NCBI RefSeq assembly: GCF_000004075.3
Contig: NC_026661.2
Span: 1,488,001 to 1,552,000, forward strand
Length of the DNA: 64,000 nucleotides
Source: Cucumis sativus
Lineage: Eukaryota; Streptophyta; Magnoliopsida; Cucurbitales; Cucurbitaceae
Direction: 5' to 3'
The notes under the pieces were generated by a model. That model searched no databases and was not told where the DNA came from. It saw only the letters and a program-made list of their open reading frames with translations. The translations under genes were made by a program, and so were the position numbers. Shown here piece by piece: positions 25,331 to 37,479 of this stretch; the stretch's first letter is position 1; each line of letters opens with the position of its first letter.

Positions 25331-26290
25331 TTTCAAACATCGGTTAAAACATAAAATTCGATAAAATCTCGTCAAATTCAAAAATAAAAATTTTTAGTCC
25401 TTAAAACATACTAAAACAATAATTTGGTGAATAAATAAAAATTTCATATCAAACTATGATGGTGAGTTAATAATCAAATACACAATTAACCGTTAATTAC
25501 AAGAATAACTACTGTGATTAATAACACTTTAATAGTTCAATAAATTTTAGGTTAAAATTTTGGTTTGGGTATATAATTTGAATTCAATATGAGTAATTTT
25601 GAACTCTTTTTTTAAGCTAAAAGGTTATTATGAAACATTGGAAAGGCATTTTTAACTCTTGAAATTTTACACAAACTACAAAATTCATGATATTTTGTCT
25701 AATTTAACCAAAAATAAATAAAGTCTACTCAACCTAATTCCATCCTTCATTCAAGGTCAAATATCATAATTCAATTCATTTATGATTTGATTCCAAATTC
25801 AAACCTCTCATTCTTGACATTTCGTGCCCAAAAGAATGGTGTAGATTAAGCCAAAACAAACAGGCTATGTAATTCACAACCAAAAAAATGTAAAGTTAAG
25901 ACTTAATGGATTCAACATCACTTGGAAGTACAAGAAATCATGCATTCATCAACCAAATCCTGCCATAGCTGAGATTATTGAAAATGTGAAAAATAGGAAA
26001 GAAACAATATATATATATATGATTTCAGAAAAAAAGAAGAAAAAAGAATCTTCCTACACTTTTCCAAGGACAGAAAATGGCATATATCTCTTTTTTTTTC
26101 CCCTGAAGCTAAAAAATTAGGATACATAAATCTGTACAAGAACCCCTCTTCTAATGTTTTTACAACACAATTTGGTAGATTTGATAAGGCTCCACCTTTG
26201 TAAGTAACTCCAGGCAAGAGCAATAGATCTCAAACCCACCATTTCTATGGTTAATCAACAAGTTGAAAAATAATTAATAATTAGTAATCC

Positions 26291-29200
26291 TCATAGCTGT
26301 AAAACCAAATCAGGGTGAGCAGAGTCCACCTTACTAGAGCTAGGTGATCCTGGAGATTTAAATCTCACGTTCAGGTCCGGAGGAACTGATTCCGGTTTGT
26401 ATATTGTTGTTACTACTGCATCTGTTTTCTCTGCTGGTTGTTTTCCTTGATGCCAAGGTGATCGTAAATGTGGACTGGCTACAGGGTTGATAAGACCGTC
26501 GCTCCCCGACCCAACCAATGAACTGGAAGAGTTTGTTGTACTAGGATTGTTTTCTGGGCATTTTGGTTCTTTCGGGTTCAGATTGGTTGCCATTGCTGGA
26601 AGGATGAAATTAGCATTTGTCCTGGAAATCGTCTCGAGCATTTGAGATGACTGAGGCTTCACACCAGCGGAATCCGACGGTCCTATTAGTTTCCCCCTGT
26701 GAGCAGAGAGATCAAAACCATAAGCTCCATTGAATCCATTCATACCAGGGTGGATTGATGGACTATGGTGTTTATGAAATGAAGGCCTTGAGATTGGAAT
26801 ACTACTTTCCAATACATTATAATTGCCACTGGGTTTCGATCCTTCAACTGTTTCCGCCTGCCCCTTGCATTGCTCAGAAGATTGTTGAGTACTCGATGGT
26901 GATGACGAAACTGCAACAAACTCAGTTGGAGGCCTGTTTACCTGGCCACCTGAACTGGGGGCACGAGAAAGCTCATCATGCGTCTTATGTGATGTATCAG
27001 CTTCAGAGTTGTCAGATGACCGAACCCTCTTTTGTTCATTAGTAAGAGGCTTTACATCTGGATCCGAACTTTCATGCCCAAGAAAGGGCTGCAACGTCGA
27101 CATTTTACTGGGTTCTGCTTGTGGTAGAAACACCCTCTTTGGTGTGATATCATTTTCTATAACCCATCCAGGACCGAAACCCGAACCTGAAGGCAAAGAT
27201 CTTTCAATCTTCTTAGAAGCAACTGTCCAAGCCACAGATCCAAGATCCGCAGCAAATCGAGCGAGGCTTCGTGCATATGCATGCTCCAAGAAAAGGCCAA
27301 CCTGAATCACATGAAGAACAAGTTATCCACCAGAAAAGTCTATAGAACTCGTGTAATTCAATCAGCCAGAACCAAATAGAGGTGTGTTTTCAGCAATATT
27401 AGATAGATGAGGACAGAAAATATTTATGCCAACACAATTAACAAAATATCAGAAACTGAAAATAACAGCCCCATCCTCAACTATGTTTTTATATCTTATT
27501 CGACAACAAAGGGCTATATCAGACGCCACAGCTCCAACTTGGGAATCAGCAACGAAATAACTGATTCAGAATTTCTGATTGCAATTGAATAAATTCAGCA
27601 TTCAAAATATACATTCGGCATTCCAAGCATGAGATGTAAAAGATAATGTTAACAGTAATTAAGTTAGATACATACTGGCATTAAAACCTTCCTCTCTCTA
27701 TCAAATGTATTCAACACAGCGGGCTCTAGCATAGCAGTTGCCGCCTGAAATTGGCTATATGTATTACGCCTATTCTCCTCGGAGACAATAGGTTTTTTTC
27801 CCTGCCTCACTGAATTAAATCTCAGTGCAGAACCTGGCAGAAAAGAATGGTTTTTGAATCAAAATGTAGAGTTGTATCTTAGTAGCACCCCACAGGAGGA
27901 TGCTAGAATACAAATGCTCGCCTAAGACTTCATACCTGTAATATCCTCACTTCTATCAAATCTGCTCGGGTTAAACAAATTAAATGCGGCGTCACTATTA
28001 TTAGAAGAAAAGGAGAATCTCCCAGAAAAATCAGCAAAACTAGGCTTTTCCAAATGATGAAGACCTTTCCTCAAATCGCTGGACCGATTTGCATTTTCAC
28101 CACCAGTAGCAAGAGTGGCATCTGGGGAAAACTCTGAACCAGCACGTTCCAAGGAAGGTCTACCTAATGGTTTCTTTAAATTCTTGGTTGGTGGTCTACC
28201 TCTTCTCACCACTTTAGGTTCTGGTTCATTATCATCACTATCTTGTCTCAAGTTCTTAAAATTCTTTTTTGCCAACTCTTGTATGGTACGTGCCTGACAA
28301 AATTATAATAACTTTTAATATATGTGCATTGTGCAAAATGAAAACATAGACAGAGAAAAAAAAGTTTGTGAAAATCAAACCTGCCGAAAATATATAGTAT
28401 CCGGCGAATTATATTGCATTGCATTCGAACTGATTAAGAGAACGTCTTTCTACAGAGAGAGTAAAACAGAACAAACATTATATCAATACTAAAAAACAAA
28501 GCATAGAACTCTTAGAACTTGAGAAGAGCACTAAGTTGTAGGCTGTTGATCTAAAACTTAAAGGGTCAACAAAACAAATGGGAAAAATCTATATCAAAGG
28601 AAACAGGCATTTACTTAACAGATGATGCACAATGCACATACAATGAAGCAATGCCTATACACGTATGCAGAATAGCTAAAGGTAAATGGATTATAAGATT
28701 ATTTGAGAAAATTGACAGCTGGAGAACAGATAGAGAGGAAAGCAGATTGCAAAATAATAAAGGAGAAACCTCATGAAATCTTGAACCATACTCTTATCGA
28801 ACTAAAACTGCAAAGTAACACTGTGCTAACTTGTTGCACATTAAAATAAGCTATCCTAAATTTTAAACCAAGTTCTAGAACAAGGATTCTATTTCTCACA
28901 ACCAGTTTGTTCAGAATCAAGCATCCCTGTTCACTTATATAAATTAATCAATAGACCACACGGTCGGGAAGATTTTCTATGCAAAAGAAAATAGAATTTT
29001 TAGAACCAAATAAACAGAACAGAAGGAAAAGAAAATCACGCAAATAACAGAAAGAGCTCTGCATTAAAGACTACAATGCCTAAATCATGAGTGATTGAAG
29101 GTTGCAGTCTTCATTATTCAGAATGCCATCAAGATATCAAGTGAATCACCCTATTTCATTCCAACTTGACAAATACATTTAAGAATATTCATGACAGACG

Positions 29201-31014
29201 CAATTCAATTAGCACCATGAGAAAGTTCAATCTTGTAGTGGCTGAACATGAGGTTATCTAGAATTCAGCAGAGCAGGAAAGGAAAACTAACAATTTAAAC
29301 AAAACAGAAAACAATAAAGACTGATCGTACTTCGAACTGTTCCAAGGTGCTATAAGCTCCAGAAGTAAGCTTCTCCCGCACAGTCCCAAAATCCATAGGA
29401 TGATCTATAATTTCGTGATAGTCTGGAAGCTACAATTAATAATTTCAAAAGTAAAATCAATATAAGGATAGGACAAAGCAATATCATGAAACCCAAAAGC
29501 TGATTGTGTCATCACTCCCAAAACCAACCTCGTTGGGGTCCACTGGTTCGGAAAACACACCATAGACGTCCTTCCTGAAATTAAAAGCACCAAGAAAATT
29601 AAATATTAAATAAAAGGGCACACCGCACAGTGTCAAAAACACAGAAAGAAGAGCTAAAAAAACACACTTTTGAAGCCTGTCGAGGATGAAAACTAAAAGC
29701 TTCTTATCTGGTAAAGGCGTCGAGGGTCCCGAATCCATATGCAACCCTGCATATAATTATGTCTATAATAATTAAAAACAGTCACAAACATAGTTTTCAA
29801 AGAAGTGGCGTGTGATTATTGACAAAAACCTTGAAGGGTTTCTGATGGGTTTGTAGCAGAAATGGACTTTTCACCCTGAAACATCAAAAGGAATAAACCA
29901 ATGGCAACAGTTACACTAAGCAAATAATTTTCCCATTATGGGCGAGGCTCCCAGAAACAGAATAGATCTAATTAAAAAGGTAAACAGGACTAGGAATCAG
30001 AGTGCCACGAATGGGAAAAAAAAAAAAAAAAAGAACACATCTATCACCATAGAAATAATTAAGGGGAGAAAAGACAAATCTGAACTTTTTCGTTTAAAAA
30101 TACGACAGTCAAATCATATGGTTTTTAAGGAAGATATAAGTAAGTACCCAGTAAATGCTAATATATCAAATTGTGAGCATCAAAAGTTAAATATGCTGAA
30201 GATAAGAATTTGAACCAAAACTAAAAGCCAGCGTTAACCCATTTCAAATCCAGTAAGTCAACCATCCTTGACTGAGATACTCAAAAACTCAACTACAAAA
30301 TTCAAAAGTGCGAAATTCAAGGAAACTCTTTCAAATATTGTCAACGTATTTTTCTCCTCACACCCGCAAAAACCAAATTGAAAAGGAAAAAAAAAAAAAA
30401 AAAAAACGTACAAATCTCCCCCAAAAAAAATTGGCGCCTTAACAAGATCAACCCCCACTTCCCCACCAAAAATAAAAAATAAAAAATAAAAAAACCCCAA
30501 AAATAAATAGCACATGAAAAACCCTCAAATTTTGCAGTACCTTCTCGGAGTCTTGAATCCTAGATCCCTCCGCAATCGAACCGATCTTCCGCTTCTTGTT
30601 AATCGAAGCAGCATTACCATCCCCCTCCGCATTAGAATCAGACCCACAAGAATTAAGAGACGAAGAATTGACTGGGGATTTCTGGGAGTGCAATCTGAGA
30701 ACAAGCTTGAGTTTCTTCTCGCGGCGGCTACCAGCCAATTGGTGGTTGTATTCAGCATCTGGGTGGTCATCAGTGACGTTATCGGGAGTGAGGTCTTCGG
30801 AGTTGGGATTCCGGCGAGTAGATCGGCGCAAGGGAGTTGAGGAGGCGTAATTAGGGTTGGAAATTGAGGGGGAAGAGTTGTTGTTGTTGTTGATTCGTTT
30901 TGTTTGATGTTGTTGGTGTTGTTGTTCTTGTTGTTCCTTGAGATTCCGCTTTTGAAGATCCAACAGCGATGGCCGCCCTTTCTTCCTCTTCTTCCTCTCC
31001 ACTACCTTACCCAT
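26291..31014 (-). CDS. Bromodomain protein, BRD1/BRD2 type, SWI/SNF subunit family (9 exons)
   Basis: Plant BRD1/2/13 proteins are nuclear subunits of BRM-type SWI/SNF complexes and read acetylated histones. Exons: 30541-31014, 29830-29875, 29668-29746, 29529-29574, 29331-29429, 28381-28449, 27936-28293, 27676-27833 and 26291-27301, giving 779 aa with GT-AG borders and open frame throughout. The N-terminus is basic and low complexity (MGKVVERKKRKKGRPSL, Gln/His and Asn runs), suggesting nuclear import. One bromodomain at about 186-290 is spread over exons 3-7: DRLQKKDVYGVFSEPV, LPDYHEIIDHPMDFGTV and ISSNAMQYNSPDT, with Asn262 as the acetyl-lysine contact. A GRPPTKNLKKPLGRPS patch resembles AT-hooks. 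The region from about 443 (VGLFLEHAYARSLARFAADL) is conserved in this plant subfamily. The C-terminus holds PPDLNV and ends in LVLQL, an LxLxL pattern like EAR repression motifs; repression is inference. The remembered closest homologue is At1g20670. Confidence 0.9.
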
Positions 31015-31170
31015 TTTTTGCTGCTTCCTCTGTTTCTCTCTCTGCCCTCTCTCTCTCTCCTCTCTCTCCGGAGAGATAAAACAAACAAAAGCCGTATTAT
31101 TCTTTTATTACCATTATTATTATTATTGTTATTATTATTATTTTCTTTTTCAATTATTTCAATTCCTTCT

Positions 31171-31178
31171 ATATATAT
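31171..31178 (-). promoter_or_regulatory. Candidate TATA box of the bromodomain gene
   Basis: The minus strand reads GTATATATATAG here, about 160 bases above the start codon. A CT/GA-rich leader (31030-31080) lies between this and the ATG. AT-richness makes chance TATA words common, so this is tentative. Confidence 0.35.
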
Positions 31179-32089
31179 ACACACACAACAAAGTTTAAAA
31201 TATCAATCTCTATTATAATTTAGATTTAATATTATAAATTTTAATTTTTTTAAGAAAGATAAAAAAGAATAAAATAAAATATTTATACAAAATTTTACTC
31301 TACAATTTTGATAAAGTGCATCATATGTGACAAATTTTCTAAATGTAAAATTTTTCAAAAATATTGATTTTTAAATAAATAATTTTATATTTTAAAATAG
31401 CAAATAACCCTTTTTTAAAAACATCTCGTTTCCATGTTTGTTTATTTATGTTTCGTGATTTCTTTTACTATAACGTAAATGAATTTACTCTACATATCAA
31501 TTGATCTCGTAGAAATATAAATTTTTAAAAAGTGGATAGAGATTTGAATCTTTCATTTTGGGTGTTGTTGAACTAAAAATAAAACAGATTTTAAATGGTT
31601 GGAGATTTAAGTTGGTAACTCTTCTTCTCGAGGGGAAAAAAAAGTTTATAACTCTATTCGTATTAGTTCACTTGTATTTTTTTACAGTTTTAATTTATAA
31701 AAAAAGTGACGAGAAAATAGTGTGGTGGATTGATTGTATAAGGTCATACACGTAGTTATTGGAAAACATAACACAAATGGAATACTCATAACAATAATAA
31801 CCCCATCTGCTAGCAAACTCTATTTTCTACTTCATAATTTATTTCAAAATCCTCCTTTAGTGCAATTTTTATTTTTTCACTCAAATGTTTATTATCTTTT
31901 TTTCTTATATCTGTACTGTTATAATTCAAACTAAAATAATGTACGTTTTAAACAGAAACTATTGAAACTTAACTATTTTTTTTTCTCCTTTGTTCTTAAT
32001 TTTTGTTCAATTTTAATATTAGTTAATTTTCACGTTAATTTTAAATCTAGCATTTAAAAGTTAACTTTTACTAATAAATATTAAGGCAA

Positions 32090-32460
32090 ATATCAATTTA
32101 AATTGTAGGCTACAAGGATGGTATCAACTTAGGCAATGAACTAGTAATTGTATTGATTATTTAAACTATAAATTAATAATTGTATCAATTTAAATCTTAA
32201 TTTTTCACAAACTTATCGAATTAAACACAAACTTAAATAAATATAAAATTTTAAACTCTCAACTTTCACAAGTCTATTTAAATAAAACACAAATAGAGAG
32301 TTTAAACTTATACAACCGCATGAATTCGATATTTAAATTGACATATTTATAAAATTTCAAGTTTTAAGTTAATAAATCTATTAATTTGAGATTTAAATTG
32401 ATATAATTATTAGTTTATGGTTCAAATTAATACCTTCACTCTATGTAAATTGATATTATT
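32090..32460. repeat. AT-rich inverted-repeat element, family B (copy 2)
   Basis: The left half contains AATAATTGTATCAATTTAAA and the right half the opposite-strand form ATTTAAATTGATATAATTA followed by TTAGTTTATGGTTCAAATTA. This matches the layout at 22385-22680. Boundaries are approximate. Confidence 0.4.
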
Positions 32461-32614
32461 ATTGTTATAATTTAAAGTTATTTTTAAATATAGCGAAAAA
32501 AAAAGTTTACAACAATATAAAAAATGAGTTGGAATGAAGTGGCTTTGAAAACATAATATAAAAGTAACAAATTAAAATGAAATTGTAACTTTTGAGGAGG
32601 TGGAAGGCATGCTT

Positions 32615-32736
32615 GTCACGTGACTTTCTCAGAGCAACTAATGAGTGTTTGACACGTGGGGCCGAGAATGCCTCTGTTCGAAACTAAATTTGTTCGAAAC
32701 TTTTGTCATTTTCTTGGAATTGTATACGTGGCGGGC
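32615..32736. promoter_or_regulatory. Cluster of G-box/ABRE words
   Basis: Within 122 bases there are the perfect palindrome GTCACGTGAC (32615-32624), GACACGTGGGGCC (32651-32663) and TACGTGGCGGGC (32725-32736). All have an ACGTG core bound by plant bZIP and bHLH factors. The surroundings are strongly AT-rich, so three GC-rich ACGTG words close together stand out. The site lies about 1.6 kb upstream of the bromodomain gene start. Function is inferred from motif content only. Confidence 0.45.
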
Positions 32737-34647
32737 ACAGAAATTTTTGAAGGGTTGCAATAATCCTTTGACAAAATAATAATGTTTCTATTTCTTCGTT
32801 TTTTCTTTTTCTTAAAATATTAAAAAAATACTTCTTTTTGTATATTAATTTTGTTGTTTTTTGTAAGAAAATTAATTTTGTTGTTATTTTATATTAGCTA
32901 GAGTAATTAATTTTAATTATGTATGTTTCATCCAATAATTATCTTTTACTATTATTATTATTTTTAAAAGAAAATAATCAGGTGAGGCTTAATAATTTGG
33001 TGGCCCGATGGAATTGTAATGTAATATAAAACGTACTTTTTGTTTGATACGTAAGATAAAATTCATTTTGTTCCAATGTTTTTCAATCTAGTCTAATTTT
33101 TTATCGTTCTTGAGTTTCACAATCACATCTTCGATTACTCGTACTTTTCGTTCACAGTAGTTTTGATTACATTTTAGCATCTAAGTTTTTTATTTTAAAA
33201 ATTAAATTTATTATGTTTTCACATTCATCCAATTCATGAGCAAATTATAATTAACAATAAAACCTAAATAATAATTTCTTTCCAAGATTGGGACAAAATT
33301 TTCAATCTATGTTTATAAACTATATAATATTACGACATAATAACTTTACAACTTTTTAAATATAAAACAGGTTCACAAATAATAGTTAATTGAGTAAATT
33401 TTAAGCAATTTATTAAAACTAATTTACGATTGTTTAAATTATAATCAATTTTTAAAATTATTCTATCGATCATATACCTGAAAACATGAAATAAAACTAT
33501 GGTTTTCATTTAATTCATTATTTTCAAACCTATGTATTCAGATTCTTTATTAAACATGTCCTAATATATTTGTTTGAATCGTCGTTAAAAAGCTTGGGAG
33601 GAAGCAACACAATTTTGACGATAAAAAAACATCAAATGGATTTATAAATCAAATCGTTGCAAAAATTTACATCGGTAATTATATTGATAGAATTTTATTA
33701 GTGTATATAAGTATTTATCATTGATAATATTTAAATGAAATGTATTCTATGAATCTTTTAGGCTAACACATATTTGTCAAATAAATCAAAAAAATAATTT
33801 TGTTTTCTTTTTCCTTCAAAACTCAAATATCTCTCATCCCATCTCGAGCTCTCCCACCATTTAGTATTTAAAAACAAAAAGCAATCGAAAGCGAAAGCGA
33901 AAGAAAATCAAATAAACACAAAGTATAATAAAATGTGTACTTTTAGTCCATAAAGTTTGAAGTTTATGTCTATTTGGTCCTTAAGGTTTCAAAACATACA
34001 TCTTAGTCCCTCGTATATAAAGGATATTTATAATTAATGGTTTTCGATCTAACTCTTAGTTATTTACTAGACTGTTAGGGTGACGATGTAGATGCTGATA
34101 TGTATTTGATGACATGTTGATAATATTTAATTAGTTGAAAAATAAAATAAAAACGAATTTAAAAATCGTAAATAAAGCTTCAAAAAATATAAAAAATGTT
34201 AAAATGAAATAAAACACTAAAAACTACAAGTTTATCAAATGATCGATGTCGTGTATTCAAGAACGTGTATTTTATCAATATAATACAAAATTTTAAAAAG
34301 TTAAAAGGTTCCTCCCTACATTACAAACTTAGAAGCTTTTGTTCAAGAGATTCCATAATTTTACGAAGAATCTCACAAGGAACTAAACCAGGAGATGGAG
34401 CAAAAAGAAAGAAGAAGGATAAGCTTTGATGAAATGGAGGATGCTAAAGCGATAAAAGCTTTAGCATAATGAATCACCTCGACCATGAAAAGATAAATAA
34501 TTCGAAAGAAGAGGAAAAAAAAAAACAGATTAGTTAATCACAAAACGATAATTCACAAAATGACTTTTTAAAACCTCTAATTAAAAATTAAAATCTTAAA
34601 TTTTTAACACCACATATATGGTTTGACAATCTAATTAAGTTCTCACG

Positions 34648-34720
34648 GTCACGTGAGGTTCAAAGCTGTTGGGCCGAAGCCTTTCTCATTTGTGGGCCCA
34701 TAAAATGGGCCTCACGTGAC
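34648..34720. promoter_or_regulatory. Inverted G-box pair flanking GGGCC elements
   Basis: GTCACGTGAGG (34648-34658) and its exact reverse complement CCTCACGTGAC (34710-34720) flank a GC-richer core with TTGGGCCGAA and TGGGCCCATAAAATGGGCC words, similar to site-II/GCCCA promoter elements. A TTTAAATA word follows at 34733-34740, as a core promoter would have. No open reading frame follows on either strand, so it could be an orphan promoter, an enhancer or a non-coding RNA start. Confidence 0.4.
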
Positions 34721-34930
34721 TTTAATTTCCCCTTTAAATAGTTTGACATTTTTTCCACTTACCAAATTTTCTGTTGCATTTTTTCAAATCTTTTAATTTC
34801 TTTCTTTATTCAATTGAAACACTTTACAATTTAATCTTATAATTTAGCATCTTTAATCATAAATTTTGTAGTGTAACAACTACAAACATGACAATTGACA
34901 AACAATTTGAACATCCTCTTAAATATTAAG

Positions 34931-35093
34931 GGCATTTTTTAAAATAATAAAATATTTACGAGCTATAGCAAAATTTTAGATTTTACAGTTATTAAATATG
35001 CTATTAGACTATCACTGTAACATATAAATTACTATTAGAATTTGCTATAGGTTGTAAATATTTTGTAAAATCTACTATTTTAAAAAAATTTCC
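34931..35093. repeat. MITE-like inverted-repeat element, family A (copy 2)
   Basis: The left end reads TTTTTTAAAATAATAAAATA then TTTAC and CTATAGCAAAATTTTA. The right end, reverse-complemented, reads TTTTTTTAAAATAGTAGATT, ACAAAATATTTAC and CTATAGCAAATTC. The centre holds GACTATCACTG. The element is about 160 bp and non-coding, as expected for a MITE. Confidence 0.6.
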
Positions 35094-35270
35094 TCAATAT
35101 TACTCTAAAATTTATAAACCTAAAAAAAAAACAATTCAATTTGAACTAAATCAATTGTAAATAAAAATTATCTTGAAGTGATGTTGTTTTTCTTTCACTC
35201 TAGCAATTTAAGGGTGGAATTAAAATAAGTATAAGTTTTACATTATAATTTTCAAAATGATATTTAAAGT

Positions 35271-35445
35271 AGGATAATTTTAAAAAATAACCAATTTTAC
35301 AAAATATTTACTACCTATAGCAAATTTTATCACGGATAGTTATCGATATGCTAGAGTGATGGAAGACTAATAAGGATAAAATTTAAAATTTTACTATAAT
35401 TGGTAAATATTTTAATTTATTTTGTTATTTTAAAAAATGTGCCAG
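35271..35445. repeat. MITE-like inverted-repeat element, family A (copy 3)
   Basis: The left end has TTTTAAAAAATAACCAATTT, then ACAAAATATTTACTACCTAT and AGCAAATTTTATCAC. The right end is its degenerate reverse complement (GGATAAAATTTAAAATTTTA then TTTTAAAAAATG). It lies about 180 bases from copy 2, in the same layout. Confidence 0.6.
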
Positions 35446-36374
35446 AGAATAAGTTATTATTAATAAAAGATATTCTATTTAAATTCGTGAGGAAGAAAAA
35501 TAAATTTAAAAACAAAAAGATGTTTGAGGGGCAAAAGTGTATCCATTGATATTTTTGTTTCTTTTTTGGGAATCAATTCCAATAATCAATTAGTTGGGAA
35601 GCACATCTACCTTCCCAACACCAACAAAAGTCAAATTATAGTACAAGTGTGAATTCACATAAATTGCTTCCAACAAATTATTCTTCTAATCCATGGGTCA
35701 TTGTTTCATAGACATTTTATTATTAAAAATATACGTTTTGAAATTTGATGAACCGTCTTTACATATTTATAGATTAAACGTGTATAGTTTTAAAACTCAA
35801 TGACCAAACATACTATTTTTCATAACTTATAAACTAAAAATGTAATTTTTCATACATTAGTTTTCAATATTTACATATTGAACTTTAGAACTATCTTTCA
35901 TATTTGTCAATTTAAACATTTCTATGATATATAACTTTATTGATTAAAACCTAGAACTTTTGTAGACAAACTAATTTAAACGTTTAATTGATATTTTTCT
36001 TTCAAAATTTGTTATTGCATCAATTAAGTCTATATATATGTCAGAATTGGAGATATGAATACATTTTTCTTAATAAAGAGTCTATTTCATGTATGACAAT
36101 TCAAGTGTTGGATTCAAACAATAATACACTTTAGTATGAAGACTGATTCATATTATTTGCTACAATTTTAATGTTCTTATTTTAGAAAAGTTTATTATTT
36201 ACAATAGGTGTTACATGGTAACAACCAAAAATAAAATGTATACTTTGCTATATATATATGTGTGTGTGTGTATTTAAGGGGAAAAAAACATAATTAAGAA
36301 CAAAGCTTAGTATCCTTATTTTCTATATACCATTTAATTAAAAAGGAAAAAAAAGAAAAACTTCATCTTCCTCC

Positions 36375-37415
36375 TCAGTCCAAAGCGTTGGGCCCTGCGC
36401 AGGCTTTTAATACCGGACTCCATAGCCACTGCACTAAAAACCTTCGTCCATTTCCCCCATTCAAATTATAACTCCTCCCTTCTCTATCCTTCATCACCGC
36501 TCCAATATACCCTCCTCCTCCCCCGCTTCCGTACAACCCCTCACACAGATCCCCAATTTCTGTTGGCGCCGTCGGATCCTCTCCCGCGTACCAAGCATTC
36601 ACCAATGGATTCGACGACATCTCCGCCAACTCATGTCCGATTACACTTATCATTCCGTCCACCCCCACATCCCCGTTCGGCGGCGACAGCGCCGCTGTCC
36701 CTCCTCGGCCTATGTACCCCGGGACGGCGAACGGATAAGCACATACCTCTGGACATTGCTCGCCGGAGTTTCCTACCCAGGCGTACGGTAACGTGTAACC
36801 GACCATCGATGGAAAGGTGAAGTAATGAAATCCACAAACGGCTCTGCAGAAATCTTGTACAATTACGTCGCCGGATGTTAGGATTAAATAGATTCCGTTG
36901 CGATGGTCGACGGGAAGGGATCCGGAGTTGACGGCGGAGGCTATGACTTGTTGGATTGAGAGACGGGTGAGTTGGGTGCCGAGGGAGTATCGGTGATTGG
37001 AATACTCGCCGGCGACGACGACGGAGCGAGAGACATTGGCGCCAGTTTGGTCGGTGTAGAGAGATACCGTCCGCCACCACTCAGAGACGGAAGGCGAAGG
37101 AGCGTCGGAGGAGATGGAGGACAAGAAATGTTTGATCAGAATCTTTTGGGGAAGAGCCCATTTGCCGTACCAAATAATGTAAATGTTGATAGGTGAAGAG
37201 GAGAGAACCGGCCCCATGTGGTACCGAAGATTGACCAAATCAGAGGAGCCTTCGAATTTCTTGGAGGAGGAAAGAGGCGGCGGTGGAAGTTTGGGGTTGT
37301 GGACAGAGGCTGATCCTGGCCCGAATCTCGAAGAAGAAGAAGAAGGTGTAGCCTGAACATGGGTTCTAAGGATGAGGAGAACTGAGAGAGGAAGGAGAAG
37401 ATAAAGGGGAGACAT
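36375..37415 (-). CDS. EXORDIUM-like (phosphate-induced protein 1 family) protein
   Basis: EXORDIUM-like proteins are secreted apoplastic proteins linked to brassinosteroid and carbon-status control of cell growth; their biochemistry is unknown. This is a single-exon gene of 346 aa starting at the ATG at 37415. Residues 1-22 ([10 protein letters not shown] then [12 protein letters not shown]) form a signal peptide. The phosphate-induced-1 domain fills the rest: [11 protein letters not shown] near residue 65, [11 protein letters not shown], a conserved [17 protein letters not shown] block, [23 protein letters not shown], and [20 protein letters not shown] near 258-277. Cysteine pairs are kept ([25 protein letters not shown]). 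GHELAE resembles a metalloprotease HExxH-like site but lacks the second His, so no protease activity is claimed. Within the family, EXL5 (At2g17230) is favoured by synteny with PIX13. The coding sequence is clearly more GC-rich than its surroundings, which creates long shadow frames on the other strand. Confidence 0.92.
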   Translation of the reverse strand: MSPLYLLLPLSVLLILRTHVQATPSSSSSRFGPGSASVHNPKLPPPPLSSSKKFEGSSDLVNLRYHMGPVLSSSPINIYIIWYGKWALPQKILIKHFLSSISSDAPSPSVSEWWRTVSLYTDQTGANVSRSVVVAGEYSNHRYSLGTQLTRLSIQQVIASAVNSGSLPVDHRNGIYLILTSGDVIVQDFCRAVCGFHYFTFPSMVGYTLPYAWVGNSGEQCPEVCAYPFAVPGYIGRGGTAALSPPNGDVGVDGMISVIGHELAEMSSNPLVNAWYAGEDPTAPTEIGDLCEGLYGSGGGGGYIGAVMKDREGRSYNLNGGNGRRFLVQWLWSPVLKACAGPNALD

Positions 37416-37471
37416 TTCAAGGGCGGTGAAGCGGTGGAGACGGCGGCGGAGAAGTGGTGGAGAAGAGAGGG

Positions 37472-37479
37472 ATATTTAA
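37472..37479 (-). promoter_or_regulatory. TATA box of the EXORDIUM-like gene
   Basis: The minus strand reads CCCTTTAAATATCCC here, a TATA-type word in a GC-rich setting about 57-64 bases above the start codon. This predicts a very short leader with transcription starting near 37440-37450. Confidence 0.6.

Larger units (their letters stand above)
18764..26290. other. Long gene-free spacer
   Basis: About 7.5 kb of AT-rich DNA. The first few hundred bases are the kinase 5' leader and promoter, with a somewhat GC-richer patch around 19310-19370. No exon-like open frame with family resemblance was found. Contents I can name are a family B inverted-repeat element (about 22385-22680), an (AT)n tract (23959-23982) and a dispersed repeat (about 25080-25330). 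There is also a small direct repeat in which GAAC(C/T)CGAGGGAACACAAA occurs at about 21481 and 21612. The right end near 26280 is the 3' flank of the bromodomain gene. Confidence 0.5.
31015..36374. other. Gene-free spacer with G-box islands and inverted-repeat elements
   Basis: The left end is the promoter side of the bromodomain gene; the right end is the 3' side of the EXORDIUM-like gene. No coding sequence is credible. It contains one family B element (about 32090-32460), two family A elements (34931-35093 and 35271-35445), two ACGTG-rich islands (32615-32736 and 34648-34720) and a TTTAGTCC/TTTGGTCC-type repeat at about 33930-34030. Confidence 0.5.

Noticed and set aside
36563..37196. Open frames on the plus strand and in other minus frames across the EXORDIUM-like gene
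   Set aside because: They are shadows of the GC-rich coding sequence; only the 346-aa frame matches a protein family and has a signal peptide.
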